DNA from: Isoptericola cucumis
GTDB taxonomy: Bacteria; Actinomycetota; Actinomycetes; Actinomycetales; Cellulomonadaceae
Direction: 5' to 3'
DNA: 64,000 nucleotides
Assembly: GCF_014635665.1 (NCBI RefSeq)
Contig: NZ_BMDG01000008.1
Span: 124,001 to 188,000 of the forward strand
Shown here: positions 8,763 to 17,599 of the stretch, piece by piece
How positions within the stretch are numbered: the stretch's first letter is position 1
Layout: each line of letters starts with the position of its first letter
Notes under the pieces: model-generated
Seen by the model: only the letters and a program-made list of their open reading frames with translations
Told to the model about the DNA's origin: nothing
Database searches by the model: none
Position numbers and translations under genes: made by a program

Positions 8763-9551
8763 TCAGTCCCCGGTGTCGATCTCGACCTGCGCCGTCGTCC
8801 CGTCCGTGAAGGTCACGTCGGCCGTCGGGGGCAGCGACGACGCCCCCGGCGCCCACGCCGCCCACCAGCCGTCGTCGAGCGACGCCCGGACGACCTGACC
8901 GTCGTCCGTCGTGAGCTCGATCGACTCCACCTCGTCCCCGGCGCGGCCGAACGCGGACGTGAGCGCCCCGTCCCCGGTGCTGCTCTCGGACCACGACGCG
9001 GTCCCGGCCTGGAGCGTCGTGACGTCGCGCGCGCCGGGGGCGGCCGGCCCGGCGGCCACGACCGCGTCGGAGGTGACGACGTCCTGCGCCCCGTCGGCGG
9101 GGGTCGTGACGAAGCACTCGGTGACGGCGTCGTCGCCCGCGAGCACGACGTACGTGTACTCCCCGCGCACCTCCGTGAGCACGGGCCGTACGGGCACCTC
9201 GGTGACGGCCGGGCCGTCGGGCCCGTCGGTGATCTCGTGGGCGGAGGTGCCGCACGGCTCGGCGGCCTGCGTCGCGGCGGCCCGGGAGAGGTCCGCGGGC
9301 TCGGGCGTCCAGGACGCGTACGCGGGCGGCGACCCGAGGGACGAGGTCAGCGTGACCCCGACGGCGACCGCGACGACGGCGGCGGCCGCCGCGCTCGCGA
9401 CCAGCGCCGGGCGCGGGGCGCGGCGGATCTTCACGGCGGAGCGCTCGGTCCCGAGGATCGCCTGCAGGGCGGGGTCGTCCGCCCGGCCGGGGGCGCGCAG
9501 GTCGCGGGCGGGGTCGAGGCCCTCGAGCTCCGCCATCATCGGCGTCTTCAT
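8763..9551 (-). CDS. Membrane-anchored partner of the ECF sigma factor (anti-sigma-like, CU044_5270-type)
   Basis: 262 residues: a short cytoplasmic N-terminus (about 1-48, MMAELEGLDPARDL), one transmembrane helix (about 49-70, Ala/Val-rich), and an extracytoplasmic domain of about 190 residues with two Cys (CGTSAHE and ECFVTT) that could form a disulfide. Its start ATG overlaps the stop of the sigma-factor gene by four bases (9548-9551), so the two are translationally coupled. By position it should modulate the sigma factor or be a receptor linked to it. It lacks a recognisable zinc-binding HxxxCxxC anti-sigma motif, so the anti-sigma role is inference. Confidence 0.7.
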   Translation of the reverse strand: MKTPMMAELEGLDPARDLRAPGRADDPALQAILGTERSAVKIRRAPRPALVASAAAAAVVAVAVGVTLTSSLGSPPAYASWTPEPADLSRAAATQAAEPCGTSAHEITDGPDGPAVTEVPVRPVLTEVRGEYTYVVLAGDDAVTECFVTTPADGAQDVVTSDAVVAAGPAAPGARDVTTLQAGTASWSESSTGDGALTSAFGRAGDEVESIELTTDDGQVVRASLDDGWWAAWAPGASSLPPTADVTFTDGTTAQVEIDTGD

Positions 9552-10108
9552 CGTGCCTCCTCGCCCACCGACGAACCGGTGGAGGACTTGAGGTTGCGCA
9601 GCACGTCGGCCGTCTCGTGCGGCAGGCCGGAGAACGCGAGCAGGCGCTTGCGCGCCCGGGTGAGCCGGACGGAGAACGTGGTGGGCCGCACGCCGAGCAC
9701 CCGCGCCGCCTCCACCGCCGTGAGCCCGTCCCAGGCCACGAGCGCGATGACCTCGCGGTCCGCGGCGGACAGCAGGTCCCAGGCGCGGCGCAGGTCGGTG
9801 CGGTCGGCGGCGACGTCGGCGGTGCCTTCCCGCCCGGGCTCCGGCTCCTGCTCGAGGCGGGTGCCGAGCGCCCGCCACCGGCCGTGCGTGCGCAGGTGCG
9901 TGGACAGCACGTTGCGGGCCACCCCGAACAGCCAGGGCCGCGGTTCTGCCGGCACGTCCTCCACCTTTCGCCACGCCACCAGGAACGTCTCGGAGACGAC
10001 GTCGTCGACGAGCTCCGGCATCGCCCGCCGAGCCACGAACCGCGCGACCGGCTCGTGGTGGTCCACCCACAGCCGCGTCAGCAGCGCGCGAGCATCGGCG
10101 TCGTCCAC
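9548..10108 (-). CDS. ECF-type RNA polymerase sigma factor
   Basis: 186 residues. Sigma-70 region 2 is at about 10-75 (VARFVARRAMPELVDDVVSE, then FLVAWRK with the usual Trp) and region 4 at about 110-165 (LRRAWDLLSAADREVIAL, WDGLTAVEAARVLGV, then the recognition helix RPTTFSVRLTRARKRL). Regions 1.2 and 3 are absent, as expected for an ECF factor. It directs polymerase to a small set of promoters. Start is GTG at 10108. It is first in a two-gene operon with the membrane partner at 8763-9551. The secreted protein gene at 10262 diverges from it and could be a target, but I could not find a convincing ECF promoter pair. Confidence 0.92.
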   Translation of the reverse strand: MDDADARALLTRLWVDHHEPVARFVARRAMPELVDDVVSETFLVAWRKVEDVPAEPRPWLFGVARNVLSTHLRTHGRWRALGTRLEQEPEPGREGTADVAADRTDLRRAWDLLSAADREVIALVAWDGLTAVEAARVLGVRPTTFSVRLTRARKRLLAFSGLPHETADVLRNLKSSTGSSVGEEAR

Positions 10109-10261
10109 GCTCGTCCTCTCGTCTCTACCTCTGGTGTTGCCGGCAGGGGCCTCGGTGCTACACCGTAGTGACAGTCAGTTGCCCCGGACGAGTCGGCTGG
10201 TGCGCGCACCGCACCTCGCCCGGGCAGCCCGGGCAATGCCCACCGGAGACGAGGAGCGGAC

Positions 10262-11014
10262 ATGAGCCGACGCAGGACCACCACGACCCGGGCCGCCGCG
10301 TGCCTCGGCGCAGCCGCCCTCCTGCTCGGCGGCGCGCTCGCCACGACGGCGGGGTCGACGGCCGCCGTGGCGGCCCCCGAGAACCTGCCCGGCGTGCCGG
10401 AGGCGGGCAGCCCGGCGAAGGCCTGGGAGAAGTGGGCCGCGCAGGAGCGCGCCGACGCGAAGGCCACCGACTGGGAGGCCGACGCCGCGGCCCGCGGGTG
10501 CGAGCTGCAGGACGTGACGATCACGTCCGAGGTCGACCGCGAGTACAACCTCGCGATGGGCGCGCCCGCCGACCTCGAGACCCACCGCGTCGAGCTGGCG
10601 GAGCGCTGCGACGGCGCAGCGAGCCTCGCCGGCGAGGTCGGCAGCGCCGACGGCGACGCCACGCGGTCCGCCACCACCCTCGCGGCCGGCCTGCCCTCCG
10701 GTTCGCAGTGCGACACCACCGAGGGCCCCGGCGTCGTGTGCCTGTGGAAGGACAGCGGGCGGATCTACTCCTCCTGGCGGTACGAGGGGTCCGGCACCGT
10801 GACGGGCTTCCTGCGCATCTACCGGGTCTCCACCGGCTCGAGCGGCTGCCCCACGGGCAGCACGTGGCTCACCGGGGCCGACTCGTCGTGGAGCAACGGC
10901 ACCACCCGGACGGTCTCCAAGACCCGCACCCAGGCCGGGGGCTACGCCACCCACGTGTGGAAGAAGGTCGTCATCGGGCACACGAACTGGGGCTCCACCT
11001 GCGCGTCGCTCTGA
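10262..11014 (+). CDS. Secreted hypothetical protein with four cysteines
   Basis: 250 residues with a clear Sec or Tat-like signal peptide: basic MSRRRTTTTRAA, hydrophobic core, probable cleavage after AAVAA near residue 38. The mature part has an Ala/Glu/Asp-rich helical half, then a Ser/Thr/Trp/Gly-rich C-terminal half (about 140-250) with four Cys (QCD, VVC, SGC, STC) that likely form two disulfides. The C-terminal half looks like a small extracellular beta domain, but I do not recognise the family. The ATG at 10262 follows a GAGGAG-like Shine-Dalgarno (acgaggagcggac). It diverges from the ECF sigma gene and converges on the ABC ATPase gene with 12 bases between stops. Confidence 0.8.
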   Translation: MSRRRTTTTRAAACLGAAALLLGGALATTAGSTAAVAAPENLPGVPEAGSPAKAWEKWAAQERADAKATDWEADAAARGCELQDVTITSEVDREYNLAMGAPADLETHRVELAERCDGAASLAGEVGSADGDATRSATTLAAGLPSGSQCDTTEGPGVVCLWKDSGRIYSSWRYEGSGTVTGFLRIYRVSTGSSGCPTGSTWLTGADSSWSNGTTRTVSKTRTQAGGYATHVWKKVVIGHTNWGSTCASL

Positions 11015-11026
11015 CGCGGGCCGACC

Positions 11027-11842
11027 TCAGAGGACGTGCGCGAGGAAGTCCCTCAGTCGCGGCTCGGACGGGTTGTCCAGCACGTCGCCGGGCCGCCCCT
11101 CCTCGACGATGGCGCCGTCGTCCATGAACACGACGTGGTCGGCGACCTCGCGGGCGAAGCCGATCTCGTGCGTCACGACGATCATCGTCATCCCGGACCG
11201 GGCCAGGTCCTGCATGACGGCCAGCACCTCGCCGACCAGCTCCGGGTCGAGGGCGGACGTCGGCTCGTCGAACAGCATGAGCTCGGGGTCCATCGCGAGC
11301 GCGCGGGCGATCGCGACGCGCTGCTGCTGGCCGCCGGAGAGCTGCGCCGGGTAGTGCTCCACCCGGTCGGACAGCCCGACCCGGTCGAGCAGCTCCAGCG
11401 CCCGGGTGCGGGCGGCCGCCTTCGACAGCCCGCGCACCTGGACGGGCGCCTCCATGACGTTCTCCAGCGCCGTCTTGTGCGGGAACAGGTGGAAGCGCTG
11501 GAACACCATCCCGATGCGGGAGCGCTGGGTCGCGATCGCCTTGGGGTGCAGGCGGTGCAGCACGCCCTTGGCGTCCTCGCGGTAGCCCATGAGCTCGCCG
11601 TCCACGTGGATGGCGCCCGCGGTGATCTCCTCCAGCTCGTTGACGCAGCGCAGCAGCGTCGACTTGCCCGAGCCGGACGGGCCGAGGACGACGGTCACCG
11701 ACCCCCGCTCGACGTCGAGGTCGATGCCGCGCAGCACGTGCACGGCGTCGTGCCCGCGGCCGAACACCTTGTGCACGCCGCGGACGGTCACCATGGGGTC
11801 CGTGCTCTCGACCGGCTCGACCGGCTTGACCGACGGGGTCAC
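11027..11842 (-). CDS. Polar amino acid ABC transporter ATP-binding protein
   Basis: GlnQ/HisP-type ATPase (271 residues) that powers the importer formed with the permease and binding protein upstream. Seen: Walker [11 protein letters not shown]-loop [14 protein letters not shown] signature LSGGQQQR, Walker [16 protein letters not shown]-loop VTHEIGFA. The start is GTG at 11842, inside the GTGA overlap with the permease stop (11839-11841) and preceded by GGAGG, so translation is coupled. An alternative start is the Met 16 residues later. Third gene of the operon, order binding protein, permease, ATPase. Confidence 0.93.
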   Translation of the reverse strand: MTPSVKPVEPVESTDPMVTVRGVHKVFGRGHDAVHVLRGIDLDVERGSVTVVLGPSGSGKSTLLRCVNELEEITAGAIHVDGELMGYREDAKGVLHRLHPKAIATQRSRIGMVFQRFHLFPHKTALENVMEAPVQVRGLSKAAARTRALELLDRVGLSDRVEHYPAQLSGGQQQRVAIARALAMDPELMLFDEPTSALDPELVGEVLAVMQDLARSGMTMIVVTHEIGFAREVADHVVFMDDGAIVEEGRPGDVLDNPSEPRLRDFLAHVL

Positions 11843-12804
11843 GGGGTCACCTCCAGGAAGGGGTCGTCCTTGGTCGTGCCCGAGGCGCCGATGAGCGCCT
11901 GCTTGCTGGGCTTGCGCCCGCGCCCGAAGGGCCCGCGGCCGCCGCCCCGGCGGCCGGTGGCGCCGCCGTCGAACCCGCGGCCGTAGTACCGCTCCAGGTA
12001 GTGCTGGCCGATCATGAGGACCGACGTGATGAGCAGGTACCAGAGCGCCGCGACGATGAGCAGCGGGATGGGCTGGAAGATGCGGTTGCCGATGGCGTTG
12101 GTCGCGTACGTCAGCTCGAGGGTGAACGGCACGGCGAGCACCAGCGACGTCGTCTTGAGCATGGAGATCGTCTCGTTGCCGGTGGGCGGCACGATGACGC
12201 GCATCGCCTGGGGCAGCACGATGCGGCGCAGGATCTTGCCGTCCTTCATGCCCAGCGCCTTGGCGGCCTCCGTCTGGCCCGGGTCGACCGACGAGAGACC
12301 GGCCCGCACGATCTCCGCGAGGTAGGCCGACTCGTTGAGCGCGAGGCCGAGCAGCGCCGCCCAGAAGGCCGTGATGACGTCCTGGGTGCTGAACGTGAAG
12401 AACTCCGGCCCGAACGGGACGCCCAGGCTCAGGCGCGGGTACAGCACCGACAGCAGGCCCCAGAACACCAGCTGGGTGTAGATCGGGGTGCCGCGGAAGA
12501 ACCAGATCCAGAACCAGGACACCCCGCGCATCACGGGGTTGTCGCTGCGCCGCATCACCGCGAGCATCACCGCCAGCACGATCGCCAGCGCCATCGACCC
12601 GAACGTCAGGACGAGCGTCCAGCCGACGCCGCGCACCACGACGACGTCGCGCAGGTACAGCCAGACGGTGTCCCAGCGGAAGTTCGGGTTGGTGACCAGC
12701 GCGTTCACCGCCATCGCGGCGAGCACGAGGACGATCGCGGCCGAGATCCACCGCCCGGGCCGGCGTACCGGCCGGGCGTGGATCGGTTCGGGCAGCGTGC
12801 TCAT
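11839..12804 (-). CDS. Polar amino acid ABC transporter permease
   Basis: Inner-membrane subunit (321 residues) of the His/Gln/Glu-type importer. It has about six hydrophobic helices and the cytoplasmic EAA loop [20 protein letters not shown] that docks the ATPase. [12 protein letters not shown] is a typical motif of this permease family. The C-terminus carries an unusual basic/Gly-rich extension (about 270-321, [16 protein letters not shown]) not needed for transport. Only one permease gene is present, so the channel is presumably a homodimer. It lies 37 bases downstream of the binding-protein gene and overlaps the ATPase gene by four bases. Confidence 0.92.
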   Translation of the reverse strand: MSTLPEPIHARPVRRPGRWISAAIVLVLAAMAVNALVTNPNFRWDTVWLYLRDVVVVRGVGWTLVLTFGSMALAIVLAVMLAVMRRSDNPVMRGVSWFWIWFFRGTPIYTQLVFWGLLSVLYPRLSLGVPFGPEFFTFSTQDVITAFWAALLGLALNESAYLAEIVRAGLSSVDPGQTEAAKALGMKDGKILRRIVLPQAMRVIVPPTGNETISMLKTTSLVLAVPFTLELTYATNAIGNRIFQPIPLLIVAALWYLLITSVLMIGQHYLERYYGRGFDGGATGRRGGGRGPFGRGRKPSKQALIGASGTTKDDPFLEVTP

Positions 12805-12841
12805 GGGGTCTCCTCGGGACGGCCGGGTCAGCCTGCGGGTG

Positions 12842-13762
12842 TCAGCCTGCGGGGTTCAGCTCGGCGGTGCCCAGCACGGCCTCGCCGCTGCCCCAGGCGT
12901 CCGCGACCTCGGCGAGCACGCCGTCGTCCATGAGCTTCTGCAGCGCGGCCTGCACGGCCTTCGCCAGCTCGGTGTCGTCCTTCGCGACGACGGCGCCGTA
13001 CGGGGCGGCGTCGGTGATGTCACCCAGGGTCTCGACGGAGCCCTCCGTCTGCTCGACCGCGTAGGCGATGATCGGCGAGTCGGCGTACATCGCCTGCAGC
13101 TTGCCGCCGGCGAGGTTGGTCGTCACGTCGGACTGCGAGTCGTAGGGCAGCACGTCGATCGCGTCCTTGCCGGCGTCGGCGCACTCCTTGTCCATGTCGC
13201 CGAGCTCGTCCTGCTGGATCGTGCCGGTCTGCACGCCGACGGTCACGCCGCACAGGTCGTCGGGCGCCACGTCGTCGGGGTTGCCCTTCGCGACCGCGAG
13301 CTGCGAGCCCGCCGTGAAGTAGCTGACCATGTTCACGGTGTCGAGGCGCTCGGGCGTGATCGAGAAGGCGGAGAACCCGACCTCGAACTTGCTGCCGATC
13401 GCGGGGATGATCGAGTCGAACCCGGCGTTCTGCACGTCCGCCTCGAGCCCCATCGTCGCGGCGACGGCGGTGACGATGTCGATGTCGAGCCCGACCGGCG
13501 TCTTCCCGTCCGCGTCGACGAACTCGACGGGTGCGTACTCCAGGTTGGAGCCGACCGTCAGGGTGCCGTCCTCCGACACGCCCTCCGGCACCATCGCCTC
13601 GACCTCGGGGTCCACCTCGATCGCGGAGAGATCGGGCAGCGCGGTGGACTCGTCGGCGGGTGCCGTCGCGGCGCCGCCGCCGTCCTGGGACGCCGTGGTG
13701 CAGCCGGTGAGGAGAAGGACGGCCGCGGTGGCGGACGCCGCGAGGGCGGGCAGGGTGCGCAT
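12842..13762 (-). CDS. Polar amino acid ABC transporter substrate-binding lipoprotein
   Basis: 306-residue extracellular binding protein of SBP_bac_3 type, first gene of the importer operon. The signal peptide ends in lipobox LTGC (Cys21). The mature domain starts near residue 67 (GTLTVGSNLEYAPVEFVD) and carries family landmarks GFDSIIPAIGSKFEVGFSAF and the alpha-carboxylate-binding Arg region (SITPERLDTV). The ligand is a polar amino acid; which one cannot be read. ATG at 13762. A promoter with an embedded palindrome lies about 40 bases upstream. Confidence 0.93.
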   Translation of the reverse strand: MRTLPALAASATAAVLLLTGCTTASQDGGGAATAPADESTALPDLSAIEVDPEVEAMVPEGVSEDGTLTVGSNLEYAPVEFVDADGKTPVGLDIDIVTAVAATMGLEADVQNAGFDSIIPAIGSKFEVGFSAFSITPERLDTVNMVSYFTAGSQLAVAKGNPDDVAPDDLCGVTVGVQTGTIQQDELGDMDKECADAGKDAIDVLPYDSQSDVTTNLAGGKLQAMYADSPIIAYAVEQTEGSVETLGDITDAAPYGAVVAKDDTELAKAVQAALQKLMDDGVLAEVADAWGSGEAVLGTAELNPAG

Positions 13763-13799
13763 GGTGGGCTCCGAAGATCGTGCGAGGGGTCAATGCATG

Positions 13800-13828
13800 A
13801 TTATGCAGTCCACTGCATGATGCTCCAA
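13800..13828 (-). promoter_or_regulatory. Promoter with palindromic operator for the polar amino acid ABC operon
   Basis: Read on the minus strand: -35 TTGGAG (13828-13823), 17-base spacer, -10 CATAAT (13805-13800). A perfect palindrome ATGCAG-TCCA-CTGCAT (13803-13818) fills the spacer and touches the -10. TGCATGAT also occurs twice as a direct repeat (13794-13801, 13814-13821). This AT-rich patch stands out from its surroundings, as expected for a repressor-controlled promoter. The cognate regulator is not identifiable here. Confidence 0.6.
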
Positions 13829-13902
13829 ACCGGCTGGTGGGGACGACACCCGGCCGCGCCTCTCGACATGCCGGAGGACGCCGCCGTCCTTATGCTCCGA
13901 GA

Positions 13903-14322
13903 ATGATCAGATTCCTGATCCGGGCGGCGATCTTCCTGCTCGCAGCGGCGGTGGGCATCCTGCTGACTGACTGGGGCTTCTCGATGCTGGACCTGGAGAC
14001 CTTCGAGATCAACTGGAGCGAGCCCCTGGGCTTCGTCGTCGCCGTCGTGGTGTTCGCCCTGGCGCAGGCGATCCTCTCGCCCTTCCTCGCCAAGATCGCC
14101 CGCAACAACGCGCCCGCGCTCGTCGGCGCCGTCGGGCTGCTGTCCACGTTCGTGGCGCTCATCATCGCCGTCCTCACCACCGACGGCCTCGTGATCTCCG
14201 GCGCGGCGGGCTGGATCCTCGGCCCCGTCGTGGTCTGGCTGATGGGGATGCTTGCCGCGTTCCTGCTGCCGCTCTTCCTGCTCAAGGAGGGCGTGGAGAA
14301 GGTCCGCGAGAACAACGACTGA
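13903..14322 (+). CDS. Four-helix membrane protein, phage-holin-like superfamily
   Basis: 139 residues with four transmembrane helices (about 5-24, 44-66, 74-94, 103-127) and short loops; the single acidic stretch LDLETFEINWSE sits between helices 1 and 2. The pattern is that of the Phage_holin_4_2/YvlD-like family, small membrane proteins found across actinobacteria whose function is unknown; the holin name reflects topology, not lysis activity. The ATG at 13903 (MIRFLIRAA) is chosen because it precedes helix 1 directly. It is separated from the convergent metS gene by a 52-base palindrome. Confidence 0.75.
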   Translation: MIRFLIRAAIFLLAAAVGILLTDWGFSMLDLETFEINWSEPLGFVVAVVVFALAQAILSPFLAKIARNNAPALVGAVGLLSTFVALIIAVLTTDGLVISGAAGWILGPVVVWLMGMLAAFLLPLFLLKEGVEKVRENND

Positions 14323-14329
14323 TCGTTGC

Positions 14330-14381
14330 GGGTACGAGATCGGCGTGGACTCGAGCTCGAGTCCACGCCGATCTCGTACCC
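14330..14381. terminator. 52-base perfect loopless palindrome, probable bidirectional terminator
   Basis: Positions 14330-14355 are the exact reverse complement of 14356-14381, with no spacer and no mismatch (centre CTCGAG|CTCGAG). It lies between the convergent stops of the holin-like gene (14322) and metS (14406), where a two-way terminator is expected. The arm is much longer than an ordinary terminator needs, and there is no T tract. Confidence 0.75.
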
Positions 14382-14405
14382 CCAGCAGGTCGGGGTCGCT
14401 CGGGG

Positions 14406-14573
14406 TCAGGTGTCGTGCTGGACGATCGGGTCGTCCTCGCGGTGGTCGTCCTCGCCGCCGGGCGGGAAGTCCGTCCGCTCGGGCCGGGCCCGCAGCGCCA
14501 GGATGCTGGCGATCATCCCGCCCCAGACGATCAGCAGGGCGACGATCATCATCACGATCGCGTCGGTGCTCAT
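14406..14573 (-). CDS. metS: Small subunit of the methionine/alanine NSS importer
   Basis: 55-residue membrane peptide: MSTDAIVMMIVALLIVWGG opens a single transmembrane helix (about 5-27), followed by an Arg-rich turn and an acidic, His/Asp-rich cytoplasmic tail. Its size, sequence type and position fit MetS, the small subunit needed with MetP for secondary methionine uptake in Corynebacterium glutamicum. Its start overlaps the metP stop by four bases (ATGA, 14570-14573). Last gene before the 52-base palindrome. Confidence 0.88.
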   Translation of the reverse strand: MSTDAIVMMIVALLIVWGGMIASILALRARPERTDFPPGGEDDHREDDPIVQHDT

Positions 14574-16165
14574 CGGTCGGTCTCCTTCCCGGAGGTCGCG
14601 GCAGCGGACGCCACCGGCGGGTACGTGGGCCAGGCGTCGAACCTGTCGGGGTCGACCCGCCAGCGCGGCAGCGTCAGCAGGACCGCCCCCACGACGAGCA
14701 CCACGAGCGTGCCCCAGCCGGCGTACAGCAGGTAGGTCTCGTCGTAGCCCTCGTAGCCGTTCTGCACGAGGTCGACGATCCGCGAGACCAGCATGTAGGC
14801 GAGCACGGCCGGGACGATCGCGCCCACGCAGATGTACCACCAGCGCCCGACGGGGAACGTCGAGACCCCGGTGAGGTGGTAGCGCAGCTCCGGACCCATG
14901 CGCAGCACCCAGATGAGGAAGATGCACATGAGGACGGCGGACGCCACGATGCCGATGTTGTTCGACCAGTTGTCGATGGTGTCCAGGGCGATGAGGCCCG
15001 TGGTCGTGGAGAACCCGACGACCGACACGACCCCGGCGACGACGCCGAGGCCGGTGACGGCCTGCCGGCGGGTGAGGCCGAACTTCTCCTGGATGCCGGC
15101 GGAGACCACCTGCAGGATCGAGATCAGCGACGTGAACCCGGCCATCGCCAGCGCCCCGAAGAACAGCGCGCCGAACAGCGGGCCGGCCGGCATCTGCGAC
15201 ACGACCGCGGGGAACGTCACGAACGACAGGATCGGCCCGGTGATGCCCTCCAGCTCACCGACGGCGATCCCCTGCTCGTGCGCGAGGAAGCCGAGCGCGG
15301 CGAACACGCCGATGCCCGCGAGCATCTCGAAGCCCGAGTTGGAGAACGCCACCACGAGGCCCGGCGACGTGAGGTTCGCCTTGCGCTTCCGGTAGGACGA
15401 GTACGTGATCATGATGCCGAACGCCACGGAGAGCGAGAAGAAGATCTGCCCGTAGGCGGCGATCCACACGTTCGGGTCGCCGAGCGCGCCCCAGTCCGGG
15501 GTGAAGAGGGCGTTGAGGCCGTCCCCCGCGCCGTCCAGGAAGACCGCCCGCACCACGAGGACGGCGAACGCGACCACCAGCAGCGGCAGGAAGATGACGT
15601 TCGCCTTCTCGATGCCCTTCGCGATTCCGCCCGCGAGGACCGCGATCGTCGCGACCCAGACCAGCAGCAGCGGGATCAGCACCGCCGGCACGAAGTCGAG
15701 CGAGAACCACGGGCCGCCGTTGGCCGTGTCCGAGAGCTGCAGGTACTCGCCGGTGAAGAAGCCCGCCGTGTCGTCGCCCCACCTCAGGTCGAACGAGTAG
15801 ACGAAGAAGCTCAGCGCCCAGGCGATGATCGCGGCGTAGTAGATCGCGATGACGAAGCAGATCATCACCTGGAACCAGCCGAGGGTCTCCAGCCAGGACT
15901 TGGCGCGGCGCAGCGCCGTCGGCGGCCCGCCACGGAAGCGGTGCCCGAGGGCGTAGTCGAGGAACAGGATCGGGATGCCCGCCGTCAGGAGCGCGATCAC
16001 GTAGGGCACCATGAAGGCGCCGCCGCCGTTCTCGTACGCGACGCCGGGGAATCGCCAGATGTTGCCGAGCCCGATGGCGGAGCCGATCGCGGACAGGATG
16101 AAGCCGACCTGTCCGGTGAACTGCTCCCGCGGGGGCTGCGTGTCATGCGTGGATGTTGCGGTCAC
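14570..16165 (-). CDS. metP: Sodium-dependent methionine/alanine symporter, NSS family
   Basis: 531-residue sodium:neurotransmitter-symporter family transporter (LeuT fold) that imports methionine, and in C. glutamicum also alanine, together with MetS. The NSS signature GSAIGLGNIWRFP followed by YENGGGAF is intact near residue 31, with the unwound TM1 and sodium-site residues. About 11-12 hydrophobic helices follow. Start is GTG at 16165 with GGAGG upstream. Operon metP-metS. Methionine as substrate is inferred from the coupled small subunit. Confidence 0.9.
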   Translation of the reverse strand: MTATSTHDTQPPREQFTGQVGFILSAIGSAIGLGNIWRFPGVAYENGGGAFMVPYVIALLTAGIPILFLDYALGHRFRGGPPTALRRAKSWLETLGWFQVMICFVIAIYYAAIIAWALSFFVYSFDLRWGDDTAGFFTGEYLQLSDTANGGPWFSLDFVPAVLIPLLLVWVATIAVLAGGIAKGIEKANVIFLPLLVVAFAVLVVRAVFLDGAGDGLNALFTPDWGALGDPNVWIAAYGQIFFSLSVAFGIMITYSSYRKRKANLTSPGLVVAFSNSGFEMLAGIGVFAALGFLAHEQGIAVGELEGITGPILSFVTFPAVVSQMPAGPLFGALFFGALAMAGFTSLISILQVVSAGIQEKFGLTRRQAVTGLGVVAGVVSVVGFSTTTGLIALDTIDNWSNNIGIVASAVLMCIFLIWVLRMGPELRYHLTGVSTFPVGRWWYICVGAIVPAVLAYMLVSRIVDLVQNGYEGYDETYLLYAGWGTLVVLVVGAVLLTLPRWRVDPDRFDAWPTYPPVASAAATSGKETDR

Positions 16166-16259
16166 GGGTGACGAACCTCCATGTTGATCACCGCCGCGTC
16201 AAACGCGTCTCACGAATGATGATGCCTCAGGGGCGCCGGTCGAGCCCGTCGCGACATGC

Positions 16260-17528
16260 TCAACCGGCGAGCAGGCGCCCCACGAACCCGCCGCGCAGCC
16301 GGCCCTCCGGGTCGAACCGGTCCGCGAGGGCGCGGAAGTCGCCGAACCGCGGGTACAGGGCCGCCATGTCGCGCGGGTCCACCGTACTCACCTTGCCCCA
16401 GTGCGGCCGAGCCCCGAGCGGCAGCAGCGCCGCCTCGACGTCCGGCAGCACCGCACGCACGTCCGCCTCGCGCGGCAGCCACGTGAAGTGGAACCCCACG
16501 GACGGCTCGTCGAACGGGCTGAGCCACAGGTCGTCGCCGGCGACCGTGCGAATCTCGCTCGTGGCCAGCAGGGGCGCCACCTTCGGGCCCAGCCGCCGCA
16601 TCGCCTCGACCGCGGCCACCACGTTGCGGCGCGGCAGCAGGTACTCCGACTGGACCTCGTCGCCGGCGGACGGCGTGAACTCGAGCCGGAAGTGGCTCAG
16701 CCGCTCGTGCCACGGCCCCGCCACCCCCAGCTGCTCCGTGCACGCCGACGGGTCCACGCCCGGCAGGGGGTGCACCGGCGTCGTCGCCCAGCGCGCGCCC
16801 GGCACCTCCGGCACCCGTCCGCCGTCCGACCCCGCCTTCGACTTGAACCAGATGTCGCGCACGGCCGGGTCGTCCCAGCGGGTGAAGGCGCTCACCGAGT
16901 ACGCGGCGGACATGATCGCGTCGAAGTTGTCGAGGTAGTCGTCCCAGGGCAGCTCCTGGGCCACGTCCTGGCGCACCGAGAAGGTCGGCACGGTGGTCAG
17001 CTCCACCCGGGTCACGACGCCCAGCGCCCCCAGGGACACGACCGTGCCCGCGAAGACGTCGGGGTGCTCCGCGCGCGTGATGCGGCGCAGCTCGCCGCCC
17101 GGCGACATGATCTCCAGACCCACGACGGCGCCGGACAGGCTCTGGTTCGCGTCGCCCGAGCCGTGGGTCGCGGTGGCCACCGCGCCGGCGACCGAGATGT
17201 GCGGCAGGGAGGCCATGTTGCCCAGCGCGCGCCCGGTCGCATGCAGGCCGCGGGACACCTCGCCGTAGCGCAGCCCGGCGTTCACCGAGACGATGCCGTT
17301 CTCCGCCCCGTCCTGGTCGAGCAGGTCGACGGCGGGGCGGCCGTCGTCGAGCACGTCCACCTGCACGTGCACGCCCGGGGTGTCGGCGACGTCGTTGAAC
17401 GAGTGCCGCGAGCCGAGGGCGCGCACGTGGTCGGCCGCCGTGACGACGTCGGCGAGCTGCTCCAGCGAGGTGGGGCGCACGATCTCGCGAGCGGAGTAGG
17501 TCAGGTTCCCGGCCCAGTTCTGATGCAC
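16260..17528 (-). CDS. Alditol oxidase (FAD-dependent, xylitol/sorbitol oxidase type)
   Basis: 422-residue flavoenzyme of the VAO family, close in length to Streptomyces AldO (418). It should oxidise the C1 hydroxyl of alditols such as xylitol or sorbitol to the aldose with release of H2O2. Seen: FAD-binding region with covalent-attachment His42 in ALGSRHSFNDVADTPG, the motif HISVAGAVATATHGSG of the FAD_binding_4 fold, and the C-terminal HWGKVSTVDP characteristic of the ALO/AldO group. Start is GTG at 17528 (VHQNWAGN). It lies 71 bases downstream of the winged-helix gene on the same strand and could be cotranscribed. L-gulonolactone or arabinonolactone oxidase activity is a less likely alternative. 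Confidence 0.85.
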   Translation of the reverse strand: MHQNWAGNLTYSAREIVRPTSLEQLADVVTAADHVRALGSRHSFNDVADTPGVHVQVDVLDDGRPAVDLLDQDGAENGIVSVNAGLRYGEVSRGLHATGRALGNMASLPHISVAGAVATATHGSGDANQSLSGAVVGLEIMSPGGELRRITRAEHPDVFAGTVVSLGALGVVTRVELTTVPTFSVRQDVAQELPWDDYLDNFDAIMSAAYSVSAFTRWDDPAVRDIWFKSKAGSDGGRVPEVPGARWATTPVHPLPGVDPSACTEQLGVAGPWHERLSHFRLEFTPSAGDEVQSEYLLPRRNVVAAVEAMRRLGPKVAPLLATSEIRTVAGDDLWLSPFDEPSVGFHFTWLPREADVRAVLPDVEAALLPLGARPHWGKVSTVDPRDMAALYPRFGDFRALADRFDPEGRLRGGFVGRLLAG

Positions 17529-17599
17529 GGGACCACCCTGCCACCTCGTGGCACCCCCGCGGATCCGTCTTCCGGTGGATCCCGGGTCGTCCCGAGGAC

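Noticed and set aside
16153-16220. Plus-strand sequence reading LHVDHRRV, similar to the cysteine leader motif
   Set aside because: It faces away from metP and toward the 3' end of the alditol oxidase gene, with no plus-strand gene to control, and lacks the terminal ALCR.
16210-16257. 15-codon frame ending RHHHS upstream of metP, possible His-rich leader
   Set aside because: Right strand for metP but no Shine-Dalgarno or attenuator hairpin, and His codons make no sense for a methionine importer. Chance is likelier.
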